Shown: positions 9,794 through 21,612 of the stretch, in pieces
How positions within the stretch are numbered: the first letter of the stretch is position 1
Layout of the letters: every line of letters begins with the position of its first letter
Source of the DNA: Dasypus novemcinctus
Lineage: Eukaryota; Chordata; Mammalia; Cingulata; Dasypodidae
Length of the DNA: 64,000 bases
Assembly (NCBI RefSeq): GCF_030445035.2
Contig: NC_080699.1
Span: 1,364,001 to 1,428,000, forward strand
Direction: 5' to 3'
Notes under the pieces: generated by a model
Seen by the model: only the letters and a program-made list of their open reading frames with translations
What the model was told of the DNA's origin: nothing
The model's database searches: none
Translations under genes and position numbers: made by a program

Positions 9794-10697
9794 AAGAAAT
9801 TTTTAAAAAATTAGACAACAAAAGCATTACATTAAAAAAAAAAAAGTTGGGAAGTTGGGAAATTTGGTCCTTAAATGCATGTACTAGAAAACAAGAAAGA
9901 CTGAAAATCACCTAGGAAAGAAAGAAGCTGGGGAAAGAACAATAAAAAAAACCCAAAGAAAGAATAAGGAAATAAAGATAAATGCATAAATTAATGAAAA
10001 ATCAGATGAATTTAAAAAATTTAATGGAGGTTATTTAAAACAAAAACAGAATAAAATCAGATTCTTTTGTTATTATTATTACTCTTGTGGAAATTTCCCA
10101 ACATGGGTAAACATAGAGAACGGGATGATGCGCCCTCATCTCCAGGCTTGGCCACGCTTGTTTCACATACACCCCATTTGCTGTCTTACTCCTTACTGTA
10201 TTATTTTAAAGCAAATCCCAGACATCCTATATTTAAAATCTGGTTTGCTGCGGATGGGGGCGGGACACTAGTTTAACAAAGTTTTAGCAAGATTCATGAA
10301 GGAAAGAAGCACAATTAGAGTAAGGCTAGGGATAAAAGGGGAACAGTAGAGATTTCCAGGTGCAGCCCTGGCTCGGGCTCTCCCAGGTGCAACAAAGCCT
10401 GAGTTTTAAAAAAGTATAGAGGGCATCATGGTAAGTGCTTTCCAAAAAGGATGGCTGAAAAACCCCTAGGAACACGACTGTAAGAGGGACCTAACGCCAC
10501 CAGTCCTTTGCCGTGGTCTTCAGAAATTCTCCTCCTCCTCAAGTGCAGCATGCAACATCTTGGGGAGGAAAAATGAATTGGTCAAGAAGATGACTGAAAG
10601 CAAAGGGAAAAAATTAGTGCTTTATTTGACATTGATAACCCTATCTCAATGATAAATTATGTAGAAAATACATGTTTAATACTATAGTGTAATTTCT
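9794..10697. other. AT-rich intergenic sequence, probable LINE debris
   Basis: The first 270 bp are adenine-rich. Around 10180-10240 the text TTTTAAAGCAAATCCCAGACAT resembles the 3' region of old L1 elements. No gene, RNA or array is visible. Confidence 0.4.
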
Positions 10698-11125
10698 TTT
10701 TTTAAAAAAGATTTATTCCTTTCCCCCCTCCCCTGCTCCCCCATTGTCTGCCCTCTGTGTCATTCGCTGTGTGTTCTTCTTGTCTGCTTGTCTTCTCACT
10801 AGGCAGCTTTGGGAACCGATCCTGGGACCTTCCAGAGTGAGAGAGAGGCGATCACTCTCTTGCTCCACCTCAGTTCCCTGTTCTGCTACATCTTCTTATT
10901 TTCTCTCCTCTGTGTCTCGTTCCATCATCCTGCTGTGCCAGCTCTCCACACCGGCCAGCACTCCTGCGTGGGGCAGCCTTCCTTGCGGGGATGCATTCCC
11001 ACGTTCCACGGGATCAGCTTGCCACGAGCACCAGCTTGTCCTCACCAGGGCCTGGCATCAAACCCTGGACCTCCTAGGTGGTAGGCAGGAACCCAACTGG
11101 TTGAGCCACATCCGTTTCCCAATTT
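10698..11125 (-). repeat. DAS-like SINE, two-headed type (copy A)
   Basis: On the minus strand a tRNA-like head (GGATGTGGCTCAACCAGTTG; B-box decayed) is followed by a body and then a second tRNA-like block containing CCAGGATCGGTTCCC-type text. The tail is AT-rich at the low-coordinate end. TGTAATTTCT at 10688-10697 and 11126-11135 is a 10-bp target duplication. This is the same architecture as the copies at 19327 and 61471. Confidence 0.85.
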
Positions 11126-11189
11126 TGTAATTTCTGGAAAGAAAGTCTGTTTTCTTTTTAAAATTTTAATATGAATACTCTAATACCCT

Positions 11190-11345
11190 CACATCAATAA
11201 TTTTTAAAGCAGTTTTATTGAGATGTATTCACATACTGTAAATCTACTCAAAGTCATGTCAATAATTTTGAAATTTGAAAGAAATGTATAATTTTCTAAT
11301 AATATGTAAATGACAAAATTTAACCAAGAATAAGCAGGAGAACTG
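11190..11345 (-). repeat. L1 3'-end fragment
   Basis: Text such as AAGCAGTTTTATTGAGATGT and CACATACTGTAAATCTACTC matches the start of the minus-strand L1 near 16.57 kb (AAGCAGTTTCACTGAGATAC, CATACCTTACAGTCTATCC). Confidence 0.55.
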
Positions 11346-11347
11346 AC

Positions 11348-11575
11348 TACAGTGTAGTGGTAAGAATGGATTCTCCCGCAGCCCACTGGGTTTGCTTCTG
11401 CTCTGCCACTTGTAACTGTCAGGCTTGAGCAAGCTCCTTGACCCTTCTTTGCCTCAGTTTCCGCATGTCCAAGAGGGAATAATAACTGCACCTAGCTCAC
11501 GAGGCTGTTGTCTTGTTTAAAGTGAATTCATTATTGAAATGCTTGGATTAGAATGGGGGTTGACACACAGTAACA
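11348..11575 (+). repeat. MIR element
   Basis: The order GTGTAGTGGTAAGAATGG, TGCTCTGCCACTTGTAACTG, TTGCCTCAGTTTCCGCATG and GAGGCTGTTGTCTTG follows the MIR consensus in plus orientation, including its core. It is old and diverged. Confidence 0.75.
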
Positions 11576-11689
11576 CTGTTTGCCTTACTATTGCTAAGAT
11601 GGTATTAACACAGTAACAAATGGCGATAGGAGTAAAAAATGTCTTGAGGAAAGAAGGAAACAGCCAGAAAGAGTTGCAGCTGCCATTGT

Positions 11690-13930
11690 GCCATAATCAA
11701 AGAGCAGATGACACCCATTTCACACAAATTATTCCAGAGATTAGACAAAAACACAAAACCATTCGACCTATTTTATGAGACAATATAATTTGATTCTATA
11801 ACCAAGGTCAGTGTTTTAAAAAATACAGGCTAACCTCACTCATAAACATTGATGTAAAATCTAAATAAAATAGGACCAAAACCAGTTTGGCATCATATCA
11901 GGATAAATTTTAAAGATAAGTTTAGGCGGCGGACTTGGCCCAGTGGTTAGGGCGTCCGTCTACCACGTGGGAGGTCCGTGGTTCAAACCCCGGGCCTCCT
12001 TGACCCGTGTGGAGCTGGCCCATGCGCAGTGCTGATGCGTGCAAAGAGTGCCCTGCCATGCAGGGGTGTCCCCCGTGTAGGGGAGCCCCACGCGCAAGGA
12101 GTGCGCCCCGTAAGGAGAGCCGCCCAGGGCGAAAGAAAATGCAGCCTGCCCAGGAACGGTGTCGCAAACATGGAGAGCTGACACCACAAGATGATGCAAC
12201 AAAAAGAGACACAGATTCCTGTGGCATTGACAACAACAGAAGCGGACAAAGAAGACGCAGCAAATAGACACAGAGAACGGACAACCAGGGTGGGGGGGGG
12301 GAGGGGAGAGAAATAAATAAATCTTTAAAAAGAAATCCCTCTTAAAAAAAAGAATAAAGATGCCAGTTTAGGAAAGAATAACATGCATTCAATAAAAATT
12401 AATGCTCATTTGTAATATAAAAAAAATCCAATTCTGAAGAAAGTATGAATAGAAGGAAATTAGAATACCCTTGGCCTGAAAAAGAACATCTGATAAAAAT
12501 GTTTATCATATCATAGAAAATCTTATCATTTATCATATAATAAATGTTTAGAAGCTTTTCTATCGAAATCAGGTACAAGACAAACACATCTTCCACCATA
12601 GCTTTTATCAACACTATCTAGATATTCTATCCAATGAAGCAATGATTCATAAGGATCAAAAAAGATAATTATCATTATTGCTGCATGGCATGACTATCTA
12701 TTTACAAAACCTAAGTGGTTCTGAAAAACTAATAAAATTACTCAACAAGGTCAATGGATACAAAACCACCTGTAAAAACCAATAGCTTTCCTACTAGGCA
12801 GCATTTCACAAAGAAAGTGGGGGAAAACACCTCACTTAGCAACAAAAATAATTTGATGACTCAGAATACATAAAGATTTGTACATTGTTTGCCATGAAAA
12901 TGTCAAACCTTTATTGAAGGACATGTAAGAAGGCCTTAATAAGTGAACAGATAAATTGTCACAAATACGAAGATCCAATATGGTAATGATGGCAGTCCTC
13001 CCGTAAGTCTGTAATTTCAATGCAATTCCCAAAAAAAAATCTTAAGTGGTTTTCTATGAAACTTTATAAACTTATTTTAAATTACATATGGCAAAATAAA
13101 AGCCCCAAACTAGCAGATACAGAAGGGCTCCTTATCCTTCCAGGGTAAGCTGAGTAAGTAAAAGGGTGCGTTCTGGCCAAGCAACAGATAACAGATCAGA
13201 TGAACAGATCAGAATTCCCAGAAGCAGATCAGTGCATAGACGAACACCTGACCTTGGGTGGAGCTGGCATCACAGACCACAGAGAAAGGGTGAACGTCTC
13301 CATAAAAGGTCGTGGCGTAACGGGGCTTCATATAGAAAGAAAGTACATGTCTACTTTACGATGATCAAAACAAAACAAAAAGAAACTTCATGTAGATAAA
13401 AACAGAATGTGGAACAGTTAGAAGAAAACATAGGAAATGTCTTTAAGCTAATAAGACATGGCAGAATTTCTTAATCTGTATACAAAAACAGCGTGGACTA
13501 CGCAAGAAAAGACTAATGGCCTTGACCATGTCAAAATGTAAACTTCTGAAAGACAGTGAGACCATGGTGATGCCCAACAGCAAGCAACAGACCAAGAACA
13601 AGTATGTGCAACATATACAGTAGTAAAAGGAGCATTAATAAATATGCTTTCAAATAACAAAAATACCTAATAGAAAGCTGTGCAAAAAAAAATGAACGAG
13701 CAATTTGAAGCAAAGGAAACTAAATGACTAATGAATAAATGGCACGATGCCCAAGTTCAGTAATCAGGGATATTCAAAATAAAATATCAATGGGATTTAA
13801 TTTCACTCTGATTAGTTTGGAAATAACTAAATAGTTGGCTAGCACCAATTGTTGAAAATGTGGGGAAACAGAGACTAAACATGGCTTCTGGGACGTGAAC
13901 TGGTGGAATCGCTTCAGAAGGCCATAGTCT
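11690..13930 (+). mobile_element. L1 ORF2 relic, split by a SINE
   Basis: The sequence has the look of decayed L1 ORF2, for example the CTCACTCATAAACATTGATG reverse-transcriptase region near 11835 and AATTACATATGGCAAAATAA with ATACAGAAGGGC near 13080-13130 from the C-terminal part. Stops are frequent in all frames. The SINE at 11927-12353 interrupts it. Confidence 0.6.
11927..12353 (+). repeat. DAS-like SINE, long type (copy B)
   Basis: The head reads GGACTTGGCCCAGTGGTTAG (A-box) and GGTTCAAACCCCGGGCCTCC (B-box). A GC-rich body follows with the twice-used motif GCAAGGAGTGC and GGGGTGTCCCCC, then AGACACAGATTCC, a G-run and an A-rich tail. Flanks AAAGATAAGTTTAGG and AAAGATGCCAGTTTAGG are an imperfect target duplication. 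Confidence 0.9.
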
Positions 13931-14102
13931 AAAAACTTTTCTAATTAGTTTTGATGCCAGAAGTTATGTGTATTTTCCATACTCTGCTGTCTGAGGCTCA
14001 GCAGGCTTGGAATATGGCTCGCAGCGAGATCCCGGGAACGTCCTCCCGTGCGGATTCCTGGGCCGGGCCCGCCAGCGCCTGCTTCTGCTCACCTGGGAGG
14101 TC

Positions 14103-14321
14103 TGCTGGACGCCTGCCGGACGCCTGCCGGACGCCTGCTGGACACCTGCTGGATGCCTGCTGGACGCCTGCTGGATGCCTGCTGGACGCCTGCTGGACAC
14201 CTGCTGGACGCCTGCTGGACGCCTGCTGGACGCCTGCTGGATGCCTGCTGGACGCCTGCTGGATGCCTGCTGGACGCCTGCTGGACGCCTGCTGGATGCC
14301 TGCTGGACGCCTGCTGGACGC
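14103..14321 (+). repeat. 11-bp minisatellite, about 20 copies
   Basis: The unit is CTGGACGCCTG with T/C variants (CTGGATGCCTG, CTGGACACCTG, and CCGGACGCCTG in the first copies). Because 11 is not a multiple of 3, all three frames cycle through the same 11-residue string (LLDACWTPAGR-type), giving three overlapping open frames. That explains the openness without coding. Confidence 0.95.
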
Positions 14322-15303
14322 AGACCCTGGAGCCCTGTCGGGCTTCCCAGAGGCGAGGCCTGAGCCTGACCTTCTAACGGGCGTCCCACGTCATTTTCGG
14401 GGTGGTTGCTTGGGCCAGTTTAGGAAATGGACTCAATGAACTCTCCCTCAAATCCTAAGACTGATGTTAGGGTCACCCTTCTCTAGGTCTCTGCAGGACC
14501 TTTGTGGATCCCGATGCGCAATTTAACGCTTTGCCTGCACACGCGAGGCACAGCTGGCTGGCTGGACCACTGTTGGACACCTCGGGGGATTCGGGGCTTT
14601 CACCGGCACATCCGAGCCTGCCCACCGGGGCATCCCCGGCTTCTCTAAGCTGGGCGGGCTTGGCCTTGTTTTCACCATCATGACCCTGCTTAGGGCTCGG
14701 GCAGTCGCCAGAGAAGCTACAGTGTGGCTGTTTCGGAACGTTTGGGGAGCCGTGCACACCCGTAGGAGCAGCCTCGCACTGGGGAGCGGCGCATGCCCCG
14801 GGCCAGGCTGGCGAACGCTCAGCGACGGGCTGTCTAGTCAGGGGGCCCAGGGGGCTGCTGGAATGTAAAGTCATTAAAACTCTCAAATGGAAAGCCGAGG
14901 TCCTCGGTAACACCAGCCACATTCCAGGTGCGCGGGCTGCGTGTGCTGGTCGCTCCTGGACTGGAGAGTGCGGATCTAGACCCATAACAGAGAATTCCTC
15001 TTCCTCCTTCCTCATTCTAATCAATCTCCGCTCTCGGGCAGGCCCTTCCTCCAGCCCCACGCACAGCTCTGTGGTTCATAGCGCCGGGCACGTCCTGTGC
15101 CAGGAATTCAGAGGTGACGGCCACGTGGCAGCGCTCTGGGAGAGCTCAGAGCAGAGGTTCCCGGTGAGGGGAGCGATTTCGCCCCCAAGGTACTTGTGGG
15201 AAGGCATGTGGGGTGCTGCTGCATGTGGGTCGGAGCCAGCGGCGCTGTAGACGTCTCACAGCGCATCTTACAGTGCATCCTCCAGCACATTGCATCTCTC
15301 TCT
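14322..15303. other. Unassigned intergenic sequence
   Basis: This moderately GC-rich stretch is open on the minus strand from 15060 to 14473 (195 codons), but the peptide shows no motif I recognise. No repeat family is recognised. Confidence 0.5.
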
Positions 15304-15695
15304 TTTTTTTTAAAGATTGATGTATTTATTTATTTCTCTGGTTGTCTGTTCTGTGTCTATTTGCTGCATCTTCTTTGTCTGCTTCTGTTGTCATCAGCGG
15401 CACGGGAATCTGTGTTTCTTTTGTTGCGTCATCTTGTTGTGTCAGGTCTCCGTGTGTGCGTCGCCATTCCTGGGCAGGCTGCACTTTCTCTCGCGCTGGG
15501 CGGCTCTCCTTACGGGGCGCACTCCTTGCACGTGGGGCTCCCCTACATGGACACCCCTGCGTGGCAGGGCACTCCTTGCGCGCATCAGCACTGCGCATGG
15601 GCCAGCTCCACACGGGTCAAGGAGGCCCGGGGTTTGAACTGAGGACCTCCCATGTGGTAGACGGACGCCCTAACCACTGGACCAAGTCCACTTCC
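15304..15695 (-). repeat. DAS-like SINE, long type (copy C)
   Basis: This is a minus-strand copy with tail at 15304-15330 and tRNA-like head ending near 15695 (GGACTTGGTCCAGTGGTTAG on the reverse strand). The B-box is mutated at one position, TTCAAACCCC reading TCAGTTCAAACC. The body is the same as copy B. Confidence 0.9.
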
Positions 15696-16329
15696 CTCCA
15701 GCGCATCTCACAGCGCACAGGCCGCCTCTGGCTCAAAGGGTGAACGATGCTGAGTTGGAGAATCCCTGGCTCAGCGTTGTGTTGGGGAGAAAGGCATGCA
15801 AGCAGACAATTTCAATGAAATGTGGAAGTGGAGAGAGGACGGGTGTGCCCGGGGCGGGGGCTCCCAGGCTGGGTGGAAGGGGTGGCGATGCGGCCTGTCT
15901 TCTCTCCCCGCCTCACCCTTGCTGGGTCGCCGCCGTTGATTTACCAGTTAGCCTGGGAGGTCTTTAAGGGCAGGCGTCGTGTCTCTCCATCGCTGTGTGC
16001 CCAGGGCTCTGTCCCAGGACCGGACCACCTAGTGGGAAGACAAGAAGGCTGCGTTGGTGACCGGAGACAGGTGGAGATGACCTGCCCCCTCTGCCCACAC
16101 GGAACATGTCTTGATGTGTCACACATGAGGGACTTCACTGCCCCCAGGAGGACTAGAAAAAAACAGGTGCAGCATTCCGTCAAATTAAGGAAAATTTGTC
16201 ACCAGAGCCTATGTTTTCAAAAAGAGCCCTGTTCTCCCGCAGTTGTTCCTGAGAGGTGGGTTGGGGGATTTAGTTCACACCCTTCAGTGGTTTAAAATGC
16301 ACCACCCATCAGTGTGTGTGTGCTTCGCA
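15696..16329. other. Unassigned intergenic sequence
   Basis: This is mixed-composition DNA with two overlapping open frames (up to 157 codons at 15822-16295), neither with a recognisable domain. No repeat is recognised. Confidence 0.5.
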
Positions 16330-17479
16330 AATCAGTGCTGTTGATACACATCGATAAAGCACGCAGGTCATCCACGCGAACCGTCGGTGGTATTTGGTAT
16401 TCTCACATAGCCGTTCATCACGTCAATCGTTATTACAGCATTTTCATTATTTCAATAATAATAATAATAAAAACCAAACAAACAAAGAAAATTCTTCGCC
16501 TCTCAAACTCTTTATTATTCTCCTGCTGTACATAGCTGCTGTTTCTGGCTACTCTTGCACAATTATTTATTAAGCAGTTTCACTGAGATACATTCTCATA
16601 CCTTACAGTCTATCCAAAGTGTATAATCAATGGCTTTTAGTGTAATCGTAATGTTGTGCATTCCTTATAACAAAAAATTTTAGAACAACTTCCTTACTCC
16701 AGAAAGGAAAACTCTGGACCCCTCAGTAGTCCTTCCCCAGCCCCACATAACGACTAATCTAACTCCATCTTTATAAATTGATTTTTATTTACATTTTATA
16801 TAAATGGAATCATACAATATGTAGTACTTTGTGTCTGGTTTCTTTCACTTAGTATAATGGTTTTTCGGTCTGATATTAACATCCTATAGCATTAACATAC
16901 ACTTGTTCAGCTCAAAGAAAAATGGTCTTATATATGCAATTCAACCCATATTCCTATTTCACATGCGGTTTTACTAAGCTCTGCAGCCCCATGTTACATT
17001 TTTCAGCTTTCCTTTTAGTAATATGCATGACCTTAGACTTTCCCTTAAACCACTTTCAAGCCCACGTAATGCTATTGCTAGTTGCAAACACTAAGAGGTG
17101 AGTTCACCTTTTCTATTCATTTCCAAAGATTAACACTCATCCTTTTTTTTTTCACCAGTTCCACACAAGTTAACCCTCAGCTTTCTATTCTCTGACCTCA
17201 TTCTATTTTCTGGTGACCCGTATTCAAGTTATTAACTCCATGAGATTACAATATATTCAGTTTATAGTGATGTAATCATACAGTATTTGTCCTTTTGTGC
17301 CTGGCTTGCTTCACTCAACATAATATCCTCCAGGTTCATCCTTGTTGTCATACGCTTCACGACTCCATTTCTTCTTACAGCTGCATAATATTCCATTGTG
17401 TGTATACACTGCAGTTTGTTTTGCCATTCATTGGTTGATGGACAAACCTGGGTTGTTTCTAACTTTTGGCAATTGTGAC

Positions 17480-20400
17480 TAATGCCGCCATGAACCTCAG
17501 TGAGCAGATGTCTGTTCGTGTCACTGCTCTCAGCTCTTCTGGGTACATACCCAGTAGTGGTATTGCAGGGTCAAATGGCAAGTCTACACCCAACTTCTTT
17601 AGGAACTGCCCAACTGTCCTCCACAGTGGCTGTACCATTCTACATTCCCACCAACAGTGAATAATTGTTCCTATCTCTCCACATCCTCTCCAACACTGGT
17701 AGTTCTCTGTCTTTTAAGTAGTGGCCATTTTAATAGGTATGAAATGATACCTCATTGTAGCTTTGGTTTGCATTTCCCTAATGGCTCATGATGTCAAACA
17801 TTTTTAATTTTGTTTTTACCATTTGTATTTCTTCTTTGCACAAAAGTCTATTCAAGTTTTGCCCATTTTTAAATTGGGTCATTAGATTTTTATTGAGTTG
17901 TAGCATCTTTTTTATATCATGGATATTAAACCCTTATTGGATATGTGATTTCCAAGTATTTTCTCCCATTGAGTCAGCTGTCTTTTCACTCTTTTGACAA
18001 AGTCCTGTGAGGTGCAAAAGTGTTTAATTTTGAGGAGATCCCATTTATCTATCTTTTCTTTGGTTGCTTGTGCTTTGGGTGTAAGGTCCAAGAAACCATT
18101 ACCTACCACAGGTCTTTAAAACGTTTTCCAACATTTTGTTACAGTAGTTTTATGGTTCTGCCTTTTACAGTTAGACTTTTTATTGATTTTGAGTTGATTT
18201 TTGCATAGGGAGGAAGACAGGAGTCCTCTTTCCTTCTTTTGGTTATGGATATCCAGGTCTCCTAGCATCACTCTTTGAAGAAACGGTTTGTCCTATTAAC
18301 ATGGCTTTGGCAGGTTTGTCGAAAACCTGTTGGCCATAGAGGTGAGGGTTTATTTCTGGACTCTCAATTCTATTCCACTGATTGATGTGTCTTTTTTTAT
18401 GCCAATACCCTGCTGTTTTGACCACTGTAGCTTTGTAATGTGCTTCAAGGTCAGACAGTGAAATTCCTCCTGCATCACTCTTCTTTTTTAGAATGCTTTT
18501 GGCTATTAGGGTGCACTTTCCCTTCCAAATGAATTTGCTAATTGCCTTTTCTAATTCTGTAAAGTAAGCTGTTGGATTTTCTATTGTTATTCCACTGAAT
18601 CTATTAACCAGTTTGGGTAGAATTTACATCTTCATAATATTTTGTCTGTCAGTTCATGAAAAAGAAATGTCTTTACATTTGTTTATGCCTACTTGAATTC
18701 TTTTTAGCTTTGTTTTGTAGTTTTCTGAATAGAAGTCCTGCACTTCTTTGGTTAAATTGATTCCTAGGTATTTGAGTCTTTTTGTTGCTATTGTAAATGG
18801 ATTTTTTCCCAATTTCCTCCTCAGATTGTTCAATATTAGTGTACAGAAACATGATTGATTTTTGCTTGTTGATCTTGTATTCTGCCACTTTGCTGAAGTC
18901 ATTTATTTATTCAAGTAGCTTTGTTGTAGGCATTTCGGAATTTTCAAAATATAGGATCTTGTCATCCATAAATACTGAGGGTTTTACTTGCTCTTTTCCT
19001 ATTTGGATGCCTTTTTTTTCTTTTCTAATTGCTCTAACTAGAACTTCTAGCACAGTGGTGCATAACAATGGTGACAATGGGCATCCTTGTCTTGCTCCTG
19101 AAATTAGAAGGAAAGCTTTCAACCTTTCCCCATTGTGTATGATGTTGGCTGTGGGGTTATTTGCCCTTTATCGTATTGAGGGATTTTCCTTCTATCCTAT
19201 TTTTGAAGTGTTTTTATCAAGAAAGCGTGCTGGATTTTGTTGAATGCCTTTTCTGCATCAATCGAGATGATCTTGGTTTTTTTTTCCCTTCAATTTCTTA
19301 ATGTGGTGTATTGCATTGATTGGTCTTCTTTTTCCTTTTCTTTTTTTTCTTATTTCTCCATCTTCCCCACCCCATGTTGTCTGCTCTCTGTGTCCATTCG
19401 CTGTGTGTTCTTCTGTGTCTGTTGTATTACCATTAGGCAGCTCCAGGAACCCATCCTGGGACCTTCCAGAGTGGGAGAGAGGTGATCATTCTCTTGAGCC
19501 TCCTCAACTCCCTGGTTTGCTATGTCTCATATTGTTTTTCCTCTGTGTCTATTTTTGTTGCATCATCTTGCTGTGTCAACTCTCTGTGTGAGCAGCACCA
19601 CTCCTGAGCGGGTTGCTCTCTTGTGTGGGGGACACCCCTGTGTGGGGTGACACTCCTCGCACGCAGCAGCACTCCACATGGGCCAGCTCACCGCATGGGC
19701 CAGGAGGCCCTGGACCTCCTATATGGTAGGCAGAAGCTCTATCCGTTAAGCCATATCCACTTCCCTGATTGATTTTCTTATGTTGAACCAGCCTTGTATA
19801 CCAGGAATAAATCTCACCTGGTCATGATGTATAAGTCTTTTGATATGCTGTTAGATTCGATTTGCAATTATTTTGTTGAGAATTTTTGCATCTATGTTTA
19901 TTAGAGAGATTGGTCTGTAATTTTCTTTTCTCATGGTGACTTTATCTGGCCTTGTTATTAAGATGATGTTGGTTTCATAAATGTGTTGGGTAATTTTCCC
20001 CCCTCTTTAATTTTTGAAAGAGTTAAACTGGATTGATGTTAGTTTGTCTCAAAATGCTTGGTAAAATTCACCTGTGAAGCCATCTGATCATGCACTTTTC
20101 TTGGTTGGGATTTTTTGATGACTGATTCAATCTCTTTAAATGTGATTGGTTTGCTAAGTTCCTTTATTAATTGTAGCATCAGTGTAGGTTGTTTGTGCAT
20201 TTCTAGGAACTTGTCCATTGCATCTAGGTTGTCTAATTTGTTGGCATACAGTTCTTTTAATATCCTCTTATGATATTAATTTCTGCGGAGACAGTTGTAA
20301 CTCCCTCCCTTTCATTTATGATTTTATTTATTTGTATCTTCTCTCTTTTATTCTTTGTTAATCCAGCTAAGTTTTTGTTAATTTTATTGATCTTCTTAGA

Positions 20401-20872
20401 ACCAGCTTTTGGTTTCATTGGTTTTTCCTATGGTTTTTCATTTAGGTTGTTCTCAATTCCAGTTACTGCTACGCAAAACTTGAGTAATTCTTTCCATCTG
20501 CTTGCTCTGAGAATGGTTTGCTGTTCTTTTTCTAGTTTCTCCAGTTGTTCAGTTAGATATTTGATTTACCTCTTTTTTCTTTTTTAATATAGGTCTTTAG
20601 GACTATACCTTTCCCTCTCAGCACTGCCTTTGTCTCTATCCCATCAGTTGCCATAAGCTGTGTTCTCATTGTCATTTGTCCCAATATATTTACTAATTTC
20701 ACCTACAATTTCTTCTTTAAACCACTGTTGTTTAGCCTCCACACATTTGTGGATTTTCCCTTTCCTGTCTATTATTGACTTCCTTTGTACAATTTAAATC
20801 TTTGTGTATTTGTTGAGACCTGCCTTGTGACCTAACACGTGGTCTATCCTGGAGAAAGATCCATGAGCACTT
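17480..20872 (-). pseudogene. L1 ORF2 (endonuclease-RT) pseudogene
   Basis: Minus-strand fragments include the RT core at 19122-18907 ([12 protein letters not shown] followed by [12 protein letters not shown]). The catalytic Tyr/Phe-x-Asp-Asp box survives as FMDD, whereas active L1 has FADD. Further pieces lie at 18902-18654 (GKNPFTIATKRLKYLGINLT) and 18109-17912 (LLKIKHFCTSQDFVKRVKRQ). Multiple stops, frameshifts and the SINE insertion make it dead. Confidence 0.85.
19327..19765 (-). repeat. DAS-like SINE, two-headed type (copy D)
   Basis: It interrupts the L1 exactly between ATTGATTGG and GATTGATTTTC, which are contiguous in L1, so the flanking ATTGATT is the target duplication. It contains the second tRNA-like block (CCAGGATGGGTTCCTGGAGC on the reverse strand) seen in copies A and J. 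Confidence 0.9.
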
Positions 20873-21612
20873 GTGTCAGTTTGAGATTGTTTATGAACTT
20901 CAAAAAGAGAAAGTTTATGTTTGTTGACTAGTCTGTTCTGGGTGTGATACCCTTTGATTATATTGGATTCGGTTGAGAGGCCCTTTTTAAATTACCTGCT
21001 AAGAGTAGGGTTTTTTTTAAAATTTTAATTTAAATTACCTGCTAAGAGTAGGGTTTTTTAAATTTTAATTTAAATTACCTGCTAAGAGTAGGGTTTTTTT
21101 TTATTTTAATTTAAATTACCTGCTAAGAGTAGGGTTTTTTTAAATTTTAATTTAAATTACCTGCTGAGAGTAGGGTTTTTTTTTTTAATTTTAATTTAAA
21201 TTACCTGCTGAGAGTAGGGTTTTTTTTTTTTTAATTTTAATTTAAATTACCTGCTGAGAGTAGGGTTTGATTCGACCTTATCAGTAGAGCATGACTCAGG
21301 TTGGGCTCCTGCCCCGTGGCGGGCCGATATAAATGGACACTCACGCAAGGAGACACATGGGATGAGAGAGAACATCGTCATTTTTGATCCTGCGGCCCCG
21401 GGGAGAGGTGAGCCACTTGCCTGATAGTTTACAGAGACCATTGGGAAGAAGCCGAGACTGATAGGGAAAGCCGAGGAAGGAAGGAGCCCTGCCCAGGAGA
21501 GGGCACGGAAGCCTGGGGCGACTGGGAGGCCAGGCCGAGGGCGCGGCCACCTCGCCTCACCACGTGGCACCTGCTCTGCTGAGAAAGCAGCCTGGAGCTG
21601 GACTCCTTAGGG
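20873..21612 (+). repeat. LTR-like repeat fragment carrying a minisatellite
   Basis: GTCAGTTTGAGATTGTTTAT at the start matches the reverse complement of 34540-34580, the end of the LTR-like unit at 33940-34586. After the tandem array (20986-21268) the text continues with GATATAAATGGACACTCACG and GATCCTGCGGCCCCG. Orientation is opposite to the 33.9-kb copy. Family name unknown; TG start and 5-6 bp duplications elsewhere suggest ERVL/MaLR-type LTR. Confidence 0.5.
20986..21268 (+). repeat. 40-46-bp minisatellite, seven copies
   Basis: The motif AAATTACCTGCTRAGAGTAGGG starts at seven places with ACCTGCT at 20994, 21037, 21077, 21118, 21159, 21203 and 21249. Periods of 40-46 bp differ mainly in the length of a T-run. 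The first four copies have CTAAG and the last three CTGAG, showing a direction of spread. Confidence 0.95.

Larger units (their letters stand above)
16330..20872 (-). mobile_element. Long L1 relic, minus strand, split by a SINE
   Basis: The element begins at the low end with L1 3' UTR text (GATACACATCGATAAAGCAC, TATAAATGGAATCATACAAT). It then runs through the ORF2 C terminus and reverse transcriptase, and stops abruptly near 20872 at GATCCATGAGCAC, where LTR-like sequence begins, so it is 5' truncated. The SINE at 19327-19765 sits inside it. About 4.1 kb of L1 remains. Confidence 0.85.

Noticed and set aside
11927-12000. tRNA gene candidate with good A and B boxes
   Set aside because: It is the head of a dispersed SINE with a body, A-rich tail and target duplications. 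The same applies to the heads at 8803, 35039, 54031 and 57683.
13951-14439. 162-codon frame with Leu/Asp/Ala/Cys/Trp repeats
   Set aside because: Product of the 11-bp minisatellite, open in three frames.
15304-15695. Overlapping 148-, 133- and 106-codon frames with Cys-rich peptides, recurring near 12.0, 50.5, 57.9 and 62.9 kb
   Set aside because: All are translations of the same SINE family in different copies; recurrence is due to the repeat, not a gene family.
18907-19122. Reverse transcriptase gene
   Set aside because: This is a fragment of a dead L1 ORF2 with stops, frameshifts and an inserted SINE. The box reads FMDD.
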